Positions 15,015 through 22,401 of a DNA stretch of 29,447 nucleotides are shown here, piece by piece. The stretch's first letter is position 1. Every line of letters starts with the position of its first letter. The notes under the pieces were generated by a model, which made no database searches, had not been told where the DNA came from, and saw nothing but the letters and a program-made list of their open reading frames with translations. Origin of the DNA: a virus; IMG/VR virus record IMGVR_UViG_3300023172_000132, positions 1 through 29,447 of that record; one strand, given 5' to 3'. Made by a program: the position numbers and the translations under genes.

Positions 15015-15925
15015 AAATAGTAGCAATAAAAGAACTAATGTGGACTTATCATCCTATTCCCTCGTCTGTAGAGGTTGTTGATTTTTCTAATAAGAAAAAA
15101 ATTAATTCTGCGGACATATTGTTACAAACAAATATTAAGGGCGGCAAGAGAGAAAAGAAACTTGGAAACATCTATCAATATGTAATAGATAGCGGTAAAC
15201 CTTTTATATGTGTAGAGTCAGCAGTGTTTAGAAGAAACATGCCAACACCACCACATCCTATGGCATATCATAGATGGAGTTGGACCAGTTATTTTCAAGA
15301 TGATGGAGATTATTGCAACAACAATAGCCCTTCTGATAGATGGGATCAAATCAGAACTGATCAGAACATAGAAATAAAAGAATGGAATGCCTCGGGAGAT
15401 TATATTCTTGTTGTATTACAAAGACCCGGCGATACGAGCCTAACTAAATTAATTGCCAAGCACGGAAGTTATGAAAACTTTGTGTCCTATACAATAAATG
15501 AAATTAGAAAAAATACTGATAGAAAGATAGTAATTAGACCGCATCCAAGCAGAAAAGATGCACAAATAAAAATTATCGAATCATTAAATCTTAAGGGTAT
15601 TAGAATTAGTGATACACCGTCAAAAGAAGGTTCCATATCAGGAGGTGACGGTTTATATAAAGATTTCAGCAATGCATATGCAGTTGTAGGATTTAATTCA
15701 AATGCACTAACAGAAAGTGTATGTGAAGGAATACCAACTTTTAGTATGTGTCCAAGTTCAATGGCATGGGATGTTTCAAATAAGTCTTTGCAATATCTTG
15801 AAAATCCTATTTTGTTTGAAAGACAACAGTGGTTAAATAATCTTGGTTATTGCCAATGGAGAGAAGATGAATGCTTGGAAGGCAAACCTCTTACACACTT
15901 ATTAAAAAAATATTCGGAGAAATAA
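15011..15925 (+). CDS. KpsS/KpsC-like putative glycosyltransferase, paralogue 6 (subfamily B)
   Basis: A 304-residue member of the family. Recognisable blocks are PFICVESAVFRRNM, YILVVLQRPGDTSL, KIVIRPHPSRKDA (donor-site HP motif), VGFNSNALTESVCEGIPTF, SLQYLENPILFERQQWLNNL and CQWREDECLEGKPL. It is closest in plan to the copy at 6326, although separated from it by almost 8 kb and the uvsW unit. It overlaps the TylF-like gene by 4 bp and directly abuts the GSCFA gene. It probably adds a residue to the same type of glycan as the first cluster. Confidence 0.78.
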   Translation: MKIVAIKELMWTYHPIPSSVEVVDFSNKKKINSADILLQTNIKGGKREKKLGNIYQYVIDSGKPFICVESAVFRRNMPTPPHPMAYHRWSWTSYFQDDGDYCNNNSPSDRWDQIRTDQNIEIKEWNASGDYILVVLQRPGDTSLTKLIAKHGSYENFVSYTINEIRKNTDRKIVIRPHPSRKDAQIKIIESLNLKGIRISDTPSKEGSISGGDGLYKDFSNAYAVVGFNSNALTESVCEGIPTFSMCPSSMAWDVSNKSLQYLENPILFERQQWLNNLGYCQWREDECLEGKPLTHLLKKYSEK

Positions 15926-16882
15926 ATGGCAGGATCAAAACAAAAACTTGCACACGTGGCAGCAAATACTTCAGCAAGTGGTAAAGCATCAGCAGGAGAT
16001 ATCGGAAAAGAAAAATGGGCAACAAATGACCTAATAAGATTCTTTCCAAGAACCAAAGAAGAGTTTGACGATGTTGAAAAATTAGCAACAGACTATGTGT
16101 TTGCGGAACACGGACCAGAAAAACCAATTTTTACAAATGAGTCAAAAGTATTAACCATGGGCTCATGTTTTGCAATGGAACTTAGATTAGCACTTAAAAG
16201 TTTGCAGAAAAAAAGCGAATACATTCAGGTTCCTGAAGGATTGAATAATTCATTTGCTGTCAGACAGTATCTTGAATGGGCATTAACTGGTGATCGAAGT
16301 TCAGATGCTTATTGGTATGACAACGATCCTAATGCAGGAGCATTTAAATGGGAACCCGAAGAAGAACAGAAAAAATTATTAGAAGCATTTAAGAAAACTG
16401 ATGCATTTGTTGTTACTTTTGGACTGGCAGAAGTATGGAGGGATAAGAAAACCAAAGGAGTTTTTTGGAGAGGCGTTCCTATGAAACTTTTTGATCCTGA
16501 AATACATGAATGTGTTACATCTACAGTTCAAGAAAATGTTAATAACATGAAAAGAATTTATGACTTAATTAAACAGTATGCCGGATCTGATAAGAAAATT
16601 ATTTTTACGTTAAGTCCTGTTCCTCTTAATGCTACTTTTTTAGGAAGACCAACAATAGTAAGTGATTGTGTGAGCAAATCAATATTAAGAGTTGCACTTG
16701 ACGAGTTTTTTAAAACTCATCAACCAAAGGACTCGTATTACTGGCCAAGTTACGAAATGGTAAGATGGGTTGGGTCTCATCTTGACTTTCCAACTCTCTA
16801 TGAAGATGATACACCGCGCCACGTAAAAAGATCTATAGTCAACATAATAATTAAAAACTTTGTTAAGAAGTTTTTTGTATAG
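15926..16882 (+). CDS. GSCFA-family protein (SGNH-like)
   Basis: A 318-residue protein containing the name-giving motif GSCFA at 79-83 (SKVLTMGSCFAMELR), followed by NNSFAVRQYLEWAL, a TFGLAEVW block, and TLSPVPLNATF, as in the GSCFA family, which is distantly related to SGNH/GDSL hydrolases. The first 30 residues are low-complexity and Ala/Gly/Ser-rich. Family members are mostly uncharacterised and often occur in polysaccharide loci, where an acyl-ester hydrolase or transferase role is plausible. GGAGAA precedes the ATG 15926. Here it sits between a glycosyltransferase-like gene and a methyltransferase gene. Confidence 0.85.
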   Translation: MAGSKQKLAHVAANTSASGKASAGDIGKEKWATNDLIRFFPRTKEEFDDVEKLATDYVFAEHGPEKPIFTNESKVLTMGSCFAMELRLALKSLQKKSEYIQVPEGLNNSFAVRQYLEWALTGDRSSDAYWYDNDPNAGAFKWEPEEEQKKLLEAFKKTDAFVVTFGLAEVWRDKKTKGVFWRGVPMKLFDPEIHECVTSTVQENVNNMKRIYDLIKQYAGSDKKIIFTLSPVPLNATFLGRPTIVSDCVSKSILRVALDEFFKTHQPKDSYYWPSYEMVRWVGSHLDFPTLYEDDTPRHVKRSIVNIIIKNFVKKFFV

Positions 16883-16895
16883 GAGAAAAAATAAA

Positions 16896-17471
16896 ATGCT
16901 GTCTTTCGAAGAGTACAAACAAAAAATGACAGAGATCGCCATGCGATATGACAAAAAATATCGTGGAGCAAAATACGTTAGAAGATGGGATCGTTTTTGG
17001 AATGAAAAAACACACATCCTTGAAGTATGCGGTCTTGATTCTAATGATAAGAGTGTCTTAGACATTGGAACGGGTGTCGGTATGCTTCCATATCTACTGA
17101 TGCAAAAAGGATATGAAGTTGAAGGAACTGATATCACTGAAGATATTACAGGAAAAATGTTTATTGAATGTTGTGAACTAATAAATTTAAAAAGATTTGA
17201 ATTATGGATCAAACCTAACGAATCTATGAATTTACCAAGAAAGTATGACATGATTATGTCCACAAGAACTGAATTTGATAGACAGGAAGGGTTTGATTGG
17301 AAGTATTTTCTGGATGATTGTTTTAAGTTTGCCAATAAAGTTTTTATTAAAACCAATAACGGAGGTAAATCCGTAGGTTATCCAGATTATCTACAACCTT
17401 TTATCGAAAGGCACGAAGCCATTTGTATCAAGGTTAACAAACAACAGTGGGAGGAACAAAATGCTGCATAA
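16896..17471 (+). CDS. Class I SAM-dependent methyltransferase
   Basis: A 191-residue methyltransferase-like protein. Motif I VLDIGTGVGMLPYLLMQKGY spans 54-73, then VEGTDIT supplies the acidic residue that usually binds the SAM ribose. The motif IV region, YDMIMSTRTEF, lacks a clear catalytic signature, so the substrate is unknown. I start at ATG 16896 with AGGAG upstream; the longer frame from 16860 lies inside the GSCFA gene. It overlaps the next small gene by 11 bp. The position at the end of the glycan block suggests a sugar-modifying role. Confidence 0.82.
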   Translation: MLSFEEYKQKMTEIAMRYDKKYRGAKYVRRWDRFWNEKTHILEVCGLDSNDKSVLDIGTGVGMLPYLLMQKGYEVEGTDITEDITGKMFIECCELINLKRFELWIKPNESMNLPRKYDMIMSTRTEFDRQEGFDWKYFLDDCFKFANKVFIKTNNGGKSVGYPDYLQPFIERHEAICIKVNKQQWEEQNAA

Positions 17472-17661
17472 AATTTCTGCATTCTGCGACAAGATGGAAA
17501 GTATTAATAAAGACGTCCAGAAATTAAGAGATTTAAAATATAATCAGCCTAAAACACCCGAGCGTGATCTACAGATACAGTCTTTGATAGATCAAATACA
17601 AGCAGACTGCTATTTGATATCACAGGATAAACAGGCATATCACAAAATGATGGAAGAATAA
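17461..17661 (+). CDS. Small helical protein, unknown
   Basis: A 66-residue, strongly helical protein, probably a short two-helix or coiled-coil hairpin broken at NQPKTPERD. No motif is recognised. ATG 17461 lies 11 bp inside the preceding methyltransferase gene with GGGAGGAA just upstream as ribosome binding site, which supports translation. Confidence 0.6.
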   Translation: MLHKISAFCDKMESINKDVQKLRDLKYNQPKTPERDLQIQSLIDQIQADCYLISQDKQAYHKMMEE

Positions 17662-17667
17662 TATTAA

Positions 17668-18225
17668 ATGATCAGCGAAGAATACAAAAAGATATTAACA
17701 AGCATACATTCCAAGACAAAATTTGGAAAGAGAAGAAAACTGCCCGATTATCTTGAAAAATTTATTGCTGACATCAATCCTAAATCAATTCTTGACTTTG
17801 GCTGCGGAAAAGGAAACCTTGTTGAAACACTAAGATCAAAATATCCAGCAAGAAATATTTTTGGATACGATCCAGCCAACCCCGAATATGATAAATCCTA
17901 TCCTTTTGTTGATTTAATTGTGTCAACGGACGTTCTTGAACACATTGAACCAAACTTATTAGATAAAACTTTCTATGAACTTTCACAAAAAAGCAAATAC
18001 GTCTATCATTTGATCAGTTGCGCTCCAGCAAAATTGATTTTACCAGATGGAAGAAATGCTCATCTCATTCAACAAGAGCCAAAATGGTGGAAGGACAAAT
18101 TTTCCCAGTTTGGTTATGAAATAATCAAGGAAGATTACAGAGTTTTTTCAAAATTTAGCAAACAATTAAAAAAGGATCTGCCCGTTAAGAATTTTTATCT
18201 AATGGCAGAGAATAAAAATGGTTAA
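17668..18225 (+). CDS. Class I SAM-dependent methyltransferase
   Basis: A 185-residue methyltransferase with a clear motif I, SILDFGCGKGNLVETL at 40-55, then IFGYDPANPEY (acidic residue for SAM), and VDLIVSTDVLEHIE, the usual motif IV of the Methyltransf_11/23 groups. The C-terminal part (RNAHLIQQEPKWWKDKF) resembles small phage and polysaccharide-cluster methyltransferases. The acceptor is not identifiable. It is the fourth methyltransferase in the window and overlaps the next gene by 8 bp. Confidence 0.87.
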   Translation: MISEEYKKILTSIHSKTKFGKRRKLPDYLEKFIADINPKSILDFGCGKGNLVETLRSKYPARNIFGYDPANPEYDKSYPFVDLIVSTDVLEHIEPNLLDKTFYELSQKSKYVYHLISCAPAKLILPDGRNAHLIQQEPKWWKDKFSQFGYEIIKEDYRVFSKFSKQLKKDLPVKNFYLMAENKNG

Positions 18226-18457
18226 AATTTACGAATCGCCCGACGGAGGCTTAACTGTCTATGAAAGAGATACTAAAACCGGTAAAAGAAAGTGCATAGA
18301 AAAACCAAAATATCCAGATTATTACATCTTGGATCACGAATGGCATGAAATTACCGAAATGGCCGAAAATGGAAATAAGGCCTTGCAAAAATTACTGAAA
18401 GAAGTTAAAATAATATATGCATTAAGTAAAGAACATGAACCAAACTGGTGGGAATAA
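18218..18457 (+). CDS. Small hypothetical protein
   Basis: A 79-residue charged protein with an N-terminal beta-hairpin-like region (MVKIYESPDGGLTVYERDTKTGKRK) and a helical C-terminal part ending in WWE. I do not recognise it. The 8-bp overlap with the methyltransferase gene and the lack of frame breaks support it as real. Its position ahead of gp62 suggests it belongs to the replication unit rather than the glycan block. Confidence 0.6.
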   Translation: MVKIYESPDGGLTVYERDTKTGKRKCIEKPKYPDYYILDHEWHEITEMAENGNKALQKLLKEVKIIYALSKEHEPNWWE

Positions 18458-18472
18458 CAGGACAAAAACTAA

Positions 18473-18940
18473 ATGGCAGGACAAGGCTTAAAATTAAATG
18501 AAATACTCGCAGCCGTTGACATGAATGCAAAGCATATATGGGACGAACTGAACGAGGAACAGCGCAAGAGTATCGTTTTTTATACTCTTAATCGCTATAT
18601 AAGCAGCGTACAAGGCTCAAGAGAAGATAAGGAGCACTTTGTGCTGCTTGGAAATGAAAGATTTAATAAAAACCTATTTTTACTGCTGAATAAACATCCA
18701 AAATTACTCTGGCAATTGGCATGCAGTTGTGGCCATGAGTCAAAGAAAATATTTTTCCACAAGTGGTTAAAGTTAATCAAGGAAAAAAATAAGAAGGAAC
18801 AGTTTCTCGCAGACCTATTTCCTAACATGAAGATGGCTGATATTGCTACCATGGCAAAAATTACCTCGGATAAGGAAATTAAGGAATACTGTAAGGAACT
18901 TGGATGGGATAAGAAGCAGGTCAATGACATCAAACTATAA
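18473..18940 (+). CDS. 62: Clamp-loader small subunit gp62
   Basis: A 155-residue protein matching the small subunit of the T4 sliding-clamp loader (gp44/gp62), which loads the gp45 clamp on DNA. Recognisable pattern: TLNRYISSVQGSREDKEHFVL, NKHPKLLWQLACSCG, FHKWLKLIK and LFPNMKMADIATMAK. It is shorter than T4 gp62 (187 aa), in line with my memory of marine T4-like phages. The partner gp44 gene is not in this window. ACAGGAC upstream of ATG 18473 is a plausible ribosome binding site. It overlaps the zinc-finger gene by 17 bp. Confidence 0.82.
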   Translation: MAGQGLKLNEILAAVDMNAKHIWDELNEEQRKSIVFYTLNRYISSVQGSREDKEHFVLLGNERFNKNLFLLLNKHPKLLWQLACSCGHESKKIFFHKWLKLIKEKNKKEQFLADLFPNMKMADIATMAKITSDKEIKEYCKELGWDKKQVNDIKL

Positions 18941-19607
18941 GTGTACCTACTGCGAAAAATCATTTACCAGAGAAAAAACTCTGCTGGTGCATGTCTGTGA
19001 ACAAAAGAGACGATACCTTTCCAGAGACGAAAAGCATGTCCAGTTAGCACTGTTAACTTACCAACGCTTTTACGAAATTTCTCAGAAAAACGCCAAGAAA
19101 AAAACATTCGACGATTTTGCAACGAGTCCTTACTATAATGCATTCGTTAAGTTTGGCAGTTTCATGTCCAACACAGCACCCATATATCCAGAAAAGTTTA
19201 TAGACTTTGTAATTAAGAGCGGAGTTAAGTTAGATCATTGGTGCAGAGACGAATTATATGACACTTATGTACAAGAATTGATAAAGATCGAACCAGCAGA
19301 CGGTGCAATACAGAGAACAATACAAACAATGATGGACTGGGCAGATAACAAGGAAGCACAGTGGACTCATTATTTCAAATATGTTAATCTTAATAGAGCA
19401 ACACACGATATCAAGGAAGGAAAGATATCTCCTTGGTTACTCTTGAACACAAAATCCGGCAAGGAAATGTTGCAGAATTTTAACGACGAACAACTTGAGA
19501 TAGTATCTCCAACGATTGATCCAACCTTTTGGATGCAGAGATTCAAAAAATATCCGGCGGATATGGAATTGGTAAAAGACATCATAAAGGAAGCGAAATT
19601 ATCCTAA
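18924..19607 (+). CDS. C2HC zinc-finger phage protein, function unknown
   Basis: A 227-residue protein with an N-terminal zinc-finger-like motif C7-x2-C10-x12-H23-x-C25 (YKCTYC through HVC), followed by RRYLSRDEKHVQLALLTYQRF, KTFDDFATSPYYNAFVKFGSF and a C-terminal ISPWLLLNTKSGKEML and PTIDPTFWMQRFKKYPAD. I recall this arrangement next to clamp-loader genes in T4-like phages, without a known function; DNA binding is a reasonable guess from the finger. The start ATG 18924 is directly before the finger and inside gp62; the longer frame from 18843 is out-of-frame sequence of gp62. Confidence 0.78.
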   Translation: MTSNYKCTYCEKSFTREKTLLVHVCEQKRRYLSRDEKHVQLALLTYQRFYEISQKNAKKKTFDDFATSPYYNAFVKFGSFMSNTAPIYPEKFIDFVIKSGVKLDHWCRDELYDTYVQELIKIEPADGAIQRTIQTMMDWADNKEAQWTHYFKYVNLNRATHDIKEGKISPWLLLNTKSGKEMLQNFNDEQLEIVSPTIDPTFWMQRFKKYPADMELVKDIIKEAKLS

Positions 19608-19810
19608 TGAAGAAAAGAATTTTAAAGAACGGAACCGAAGTTGAAGAATTGGATAAGCCTGTAAATCTTACAATTCTAACAAAATGTCCTAAAAAATGGA
19701 AAGTGATTGACATGGAAACTGGACAGTGTTATACTGCAACTGGGAATGCCGAAATTTATAAACAATGGAAAGAAGTAGACCCCGATGAACAAGAAGAAAA
19801 AGAAATATGA
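19607..19810 (+). CDS. Small hypothetical protein
   Basis: A 67-residue acidic protein starting MKKRILKNGTEVEELDKPVN, with a short beta-rich core (TILTKCPKKWKVIDMETGQCYTA) and an acidic end. It shares one base with the preceding stop (TAATG) and overlaps the next gene by 4 bp, typical of genuine coupled phage genes. No function can be assigned. Confidence 0.6.
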   Translation: MKKRILKNGTEVEELDKPVNLTILTKCPKKWKVIDMETGQCYTATGNAEIYKQWKEVDPDEQEEKEI

Positions 19811-20379
19811 AACAGGGAGTCATAATAAGTTTCACTGGTGTTGGTTATCAACTTGGTGGAATACAGACGGAGGAGTTTCGAAAGATTAAATCTTTCAAAA
19901 ATTATGATAATTTATTTTTTATTGATAAAAGCAAGAGTTGGTTTAACAATGTTGATACTGACGAAATAATTGAAAAGATAAAAATGTACGAGAATGTAAT
20001 TACTTTAGGAAATAGCATGGGAGCATTTAGTGCGATAATGTTCGCAAAGTATTATCCTGTAAAAAAAGCAATTGCATTTGCTACACAGTACAGCCTACAT
20101 CCTGACATAGTACCGTGGGAAGAGAGATGGAATGGGTATCAAAAAATTATTTCTGAAAAATATGGATGGAAAAATAAACATTTAGAATTTAATGATAAAA
20201 CAAAGTATTATATAATAAGTGGAAACGATAAAGAAGATAAAAAACACATTGACATGATTCCTAAAAAATCTAATATTAAAAAAATAGTAATTCAAGGAGC
20301 CAATCATGGTGTGGCAAAATACCTTAAAGAACAGAATAAACTTTATCCTCTAATAGAAGAAATTATAAACGATGCCTGA
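19807..20379 (+). CDS. Alpha/beta-hydrolase-fold protein
   Basis: A 190-residue putative hydrolase. The nucleophile elbow is GNSMGA at 68-73 with Ser70, followed by a helix (FSAIMFAKYYP) as expected. ISGNDKEDKKH (D141 or D144) fits the acid position and GANHGVAKYL (H167) the catalytic histidine, so the triad appears complete. The short length is typical of small esterase or thioesterase-like members. Possible substrates include acyl groups on a glycan or lipid. It lies between a small gene and the polymerase III-like gene with 4-bp and 8-bp overlaps, and is probably an accessory insertion in the replication region. Confidence 0.78.
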   Translation: MKQGVIISFTGVGYQLGGIQTEEFRKIKSFKNYDNLFFIDKSKSWFNNVDTDEIIEKIKMYENVITLGNSMGAFSAIMFAKYYPVKKAIAFATQYSLHPDIVPWEERWNGYQKIISEKYGWKNKHLEFNDKTKYYIISGNDKEDKKHIDMIPKKSNIKKIVIQGANHGVAKYLKEQNKLYPLIEEIINDA

Positions 20380-20950
20380 TATTGATATAGATTTTATAGA
20401 TAGGGAACAAGCACTTTCACATTTTAAATATGTGAAAGCCAGCAGGGAAGATGACGGAAAACTCGTCAAGCATAACACTGGCGTTTACATGCACGAAGTT
20501 CCATTGAACGCCTTAGAAAATGTTTGTGCTATTCCGTATGAAGAGGCAGAAGAACAAGGACTGTTTAAGATTGATTTCTTAAATGTCACACTGTATTCAG
20601 GTATAAAAAATGAACAACATCTTAATCAATTAATGGAAAGAGAACCTCTATGGGAACTACTCGAACAGGACGATTTCACAGACTTGCTGTTTCACGTCAA
20701 CGGACATGGAAAGATATTAAGACAGATGAAACCAAACACAATACCACAACTGGCAGCAGTTCTGGCAATGATAAGACCAGCGAAGAGACATTTGATTGGT
20801 CAACCATGGGACACGGTTCTAAGAGAAGTGTGGACAAAACCTGAAGGTGACGAATACTTCTTCAAGAAGTCACATGCAACAGCATATGCGGTTGCTGTGG
20901 TTGTACAAATGAACTTAATATGTGAACAAGTGAGTCATCAGCATCCATGA
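20372..20950 (+). CDS. Miniature DNA polymerase III alpha-like (C-family) protein
   Basis: A 192-residue protein with landmarks of the catalytic core of bacterial DNA polymerase III alpha in the same order. PDIDIDFIDR at 2-11 corresponds to the palm motif containing two catalytic aspartates (PDFDVDF in E. coli), KHNTGVYMHEV at 33-43 to the segment after it, GLFKIDFLNV at 63-72 to the third aspartate (KFDFLGL), and IPQLAAVLAMIRPAKRHL to the following conserved helix. The polymerase is normally over 1,100 residues, so thumb, exonuclease, clamp-binding and most finger regions are missing. I recall similar short proteins in T4-like cyanophages. Whether it is catalytic is unknown. Confidence 0.72.
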   Translation: MPDIDIDFIDREQALSHFKYVKASREDDGKLVKHNTGVYMHEVPLNALENVCAIPYEEAEEQGLFKIDFLNVTLYSGIKNEQHLNQLMEREPLWELLEQDDFTDLLFHVNGHGKILRQMKPNTIPQLAAVLAMIRPAKRHLIGQPWDTVLREVWTKPEGDEYFFKKSHATAYAVAVVVQMNLICEQVSHQHP

Positions 20951-21186
20951 CAAATTACGAATTTGAAGATTACAGAAATAACGAGCCGCCAAGAATGGGG
21001 TCTTGGCCATTTTGGATCGTTCCGGAATTCTATGCTCTGAGTTATCTGATAAGAATGGCAATTATACTGGTGGCATTGCCCATGCTGTTTGGAATACAAT
21101 TGACTCCGGTGGGACTGTTCTTTATGTTTTTAATCTTTGATTATTTTACGTATGTGGGACTTAAGAAGGTTTACGGACTAAAGTGA
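20947..21186 (+). CDS. Small membrane protein
   Basis: A 79-residue protein with a polar N-terminus (about 20 residues, NEPPRMGSWPFW) and two hydrophobic stretches, roughly 31-48 and 52-66, that probably form a membrane hairpin. A basic end (LKKVYGLK) suggests a cytoplasmic C-terminus. No family is recognised. ATGA overlap with the preceding stop supports the start. Its tail overlaps the minus-strand gene at 21161 by 26 bp. Confidence 0.65.
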   Translation: MTNYEFEDYRNNEPPRMGSWPFWIVPEFYALSYLIRMAIILVALPMLFGIQLTPVGLFFMFLIFDYFTYVGLKKVYGLK

Positions 21187-21532
21187 TGCTCTTTCTTTTA
21201 ACTCTTTTTATGATGATATTGTTAAGACTTGTTACAGGACCAAGTATTATTTTAACATCTTTTGTGGTATAATTTCTAATGGCGTACTTAAAAGCAGAAA
21301 TTTCGTTTCTTAAAAAAATGTTGATAGGGATTTGTCTATTTGACTCCCACCACCATGCTTCGCCCAGCTCTAATAACCTTTCTTTTTCGGCGTCAGTTTC
21401 CAATGCTTCGTAATCATAGAAACTGGTCACGTTGGAGTCTTGGTTAATGATTATACCAACGTATTCCTTATCTGCGTGTGTTAAAACGCTTATAAAAGGG
21501 AAATTTTCCTGTAAGTTTTTTGTTATTCTCAT
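21161..21532 (-). CDS. Conserved-type phage hypothetical protein
   Basis: A 123-residue protein, MRITKNLQENFPFISVLTH at the start, then EYVGIIINQDSNVTSFYDY, ELGEAWWWESNRQIPINIFL and LGPVTSLNNI. The WWWESNRxIPINIFL block is familiar to me from marine T4-like phage proteins of unknown function. I start at ATG 21532; a GTG at 21544 would add four residues. It is the only minus-strand gene in this part and is divergent from the possible virion gene at 21565. Confidence 0.65.
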   Translation of the reverse strand: MRITKNLQENFPFISVLTHADKEYVGIIINQDSNVTSFYDYEALETDAEKERLLELGEAWWWESNRQIPINIFLRNEISAFKYAIRNYTTKDVKIILGPVTSLNNIIIKRVKRKSITLVRKPS

Positions 21533-21534
21533 CG

Positions 21535-21542
21535 ATAAATAC
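21535..21542 (+). promoter_or_regulatory. T4-late-type promoter box (plus)
   Basis: GATAAATAC matches the late box TATAAATA at 7 of 8 positions. It lies 22 bases before ATG 21565, in the 32-bp gap between divergent genes, and suits late expression of a structural gene. Confidence 0.5.
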
Positions 21543-21564
21543 ACAAAAGGGTTATGTTTTTCAT

Positions 21565-22389
21565 ATGCAAACTAATTCAATATATTTATATCCAAATCGA
21601 CTGGACGTCTACGCAATTGACTCAGCCAGTTGGAAAAATGAGAGGTTCAGAATGGTTTATAATCGCAAGATAAAGATATACAGAAGCGTTGATAATCGCA
21701 TTGACTTCCAAGCAAGAAATGGCGATCAGAAGGCTTATAATACTTCAGGAACTACCCTGGTATTCAAGTTGATTAATAAATCAGATAACAGCCTTCAATT
21801 ACAAAAGGATCTATCAACAGACGATGCTACGAAAGGAAGGCATTATGTTACTCTAACAAGAGACGATATGATAGATATCGAACCAGGTTTTTATGATTTT
21901 AGTGTGGTAAAAGAAACAAGAGATACAATAATAGGAACCACACAATACACAGTTACAACATCAAACATCATGTATCTTGACAGTCAATTTGGCGGCGTTG
22001 GCACACTTGAAGTGGAAGGAGATGTTGACGGAAGTTCATACGAAACTACATTAGTGGATCATTTCGCTAAAACAATTCCTTATGATGAAACTCCTACATT
22101 TTTTGAAAGTAGCATTATTAACGCACAACCAAACGTGACTAACCCAAATAGCACACACACTTTCCAATTTTATTTTAGCAATTATATTGGAGACGTTGTG
22201 CTTCAAGGAAGTTTTGATGACGGCGCAAATCCAGGCAATGCTGTTTGGACGGATCTAAATACCCAAAATATAATTTCAAGCCAATCTATCACTTATAAGA
22301 ATATTACTGGTAGATATAATTGGTTTAGAATTAAGCACACTCCGGACGAAAATAATACAGGAACAGTTGACAAAATACTGTATAGATAG
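21565..22389 (+). CDS. Possible virion structural protein
   Basis: A 274-residue beta-rich protein without enzymatic motifs. It has IYLYPNRLDVYAIDSASWKN at the start, GTTLVFKLIN, IEPGFYDFSVVKE, MYLDSQFGGVGTLEVEGDVDG and HTFQFYFSNYIGDVVLQGSFDDG. The two halves look like separate beta-sandwich domains; the LQGSFDDG and IPYDETPTFFESSIINAQP pattern reminds me of cyanophage virion proteins, from memory only. Start ATG 21565 is chosen because the frame upstream contains only a GTG/TTG-type extension through the late box. A late-type promoter box ahead of it and the lack of a replication motif favour a structural role. Confidence 0.55.
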   Translation: MQTNSIYLYPNRLDVYAIDSASWKNERFRMVYNRKIKIYRSVDNRIDFQARNGDQKAYNTSGTTLVFKLINKSDNSLQLQKDLSTDDATKGRHYVTLTRDDMIDIEPGFYDFSVVKETRDTIIGTTQYTVTTSNIMYLDSQFGGVGTLEVEGDVDGSSYETTLVDHFAKTIPYDETPTFFESSIINAQPNVTNPNSTHTFQFYFSNYIGDVVLQGSFDDGANPGNAVWTDLNTQNIISSQSITYKNITGRYNWFRIKHTPDENNTGTVDKILYR

Positions 22390-22395
22390 TATACT
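22367..22395 (+). promoter_or_regulatory. Sigma70-type promoter for the primase unit
   Basis: Perfect TTGACA (22367-22372), 17-bp spacer, TATACT (22390-22395). Six bases follow before ATG 22402, the same spacing as at the 9385 promoter, so the predicted transcript start is the A of the start codon. The -35 lies within the end of the upstream gene. Confidence 0.75.
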
Positions 22396-22401
22396 TACAG
22401 T

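Noticed and set aside
16685-17356. 223-residue minus-strand open frame
   Set aside because: It runs antisense to the GSCFA and methyltransferase genes, both with clear motifs. Its product is rich in Ser, Phe and Tyr without motif, as expected for a shadow frame in AT-rich DNA.
20372-20950. Possible RegA translational repressor, expected near gp62 in T4
   Set aside because: Size is only roughly similar (RegA about 120 aa), and the PDIDIDF and KIDFLNV motifs point to the C-family polymerase instead.
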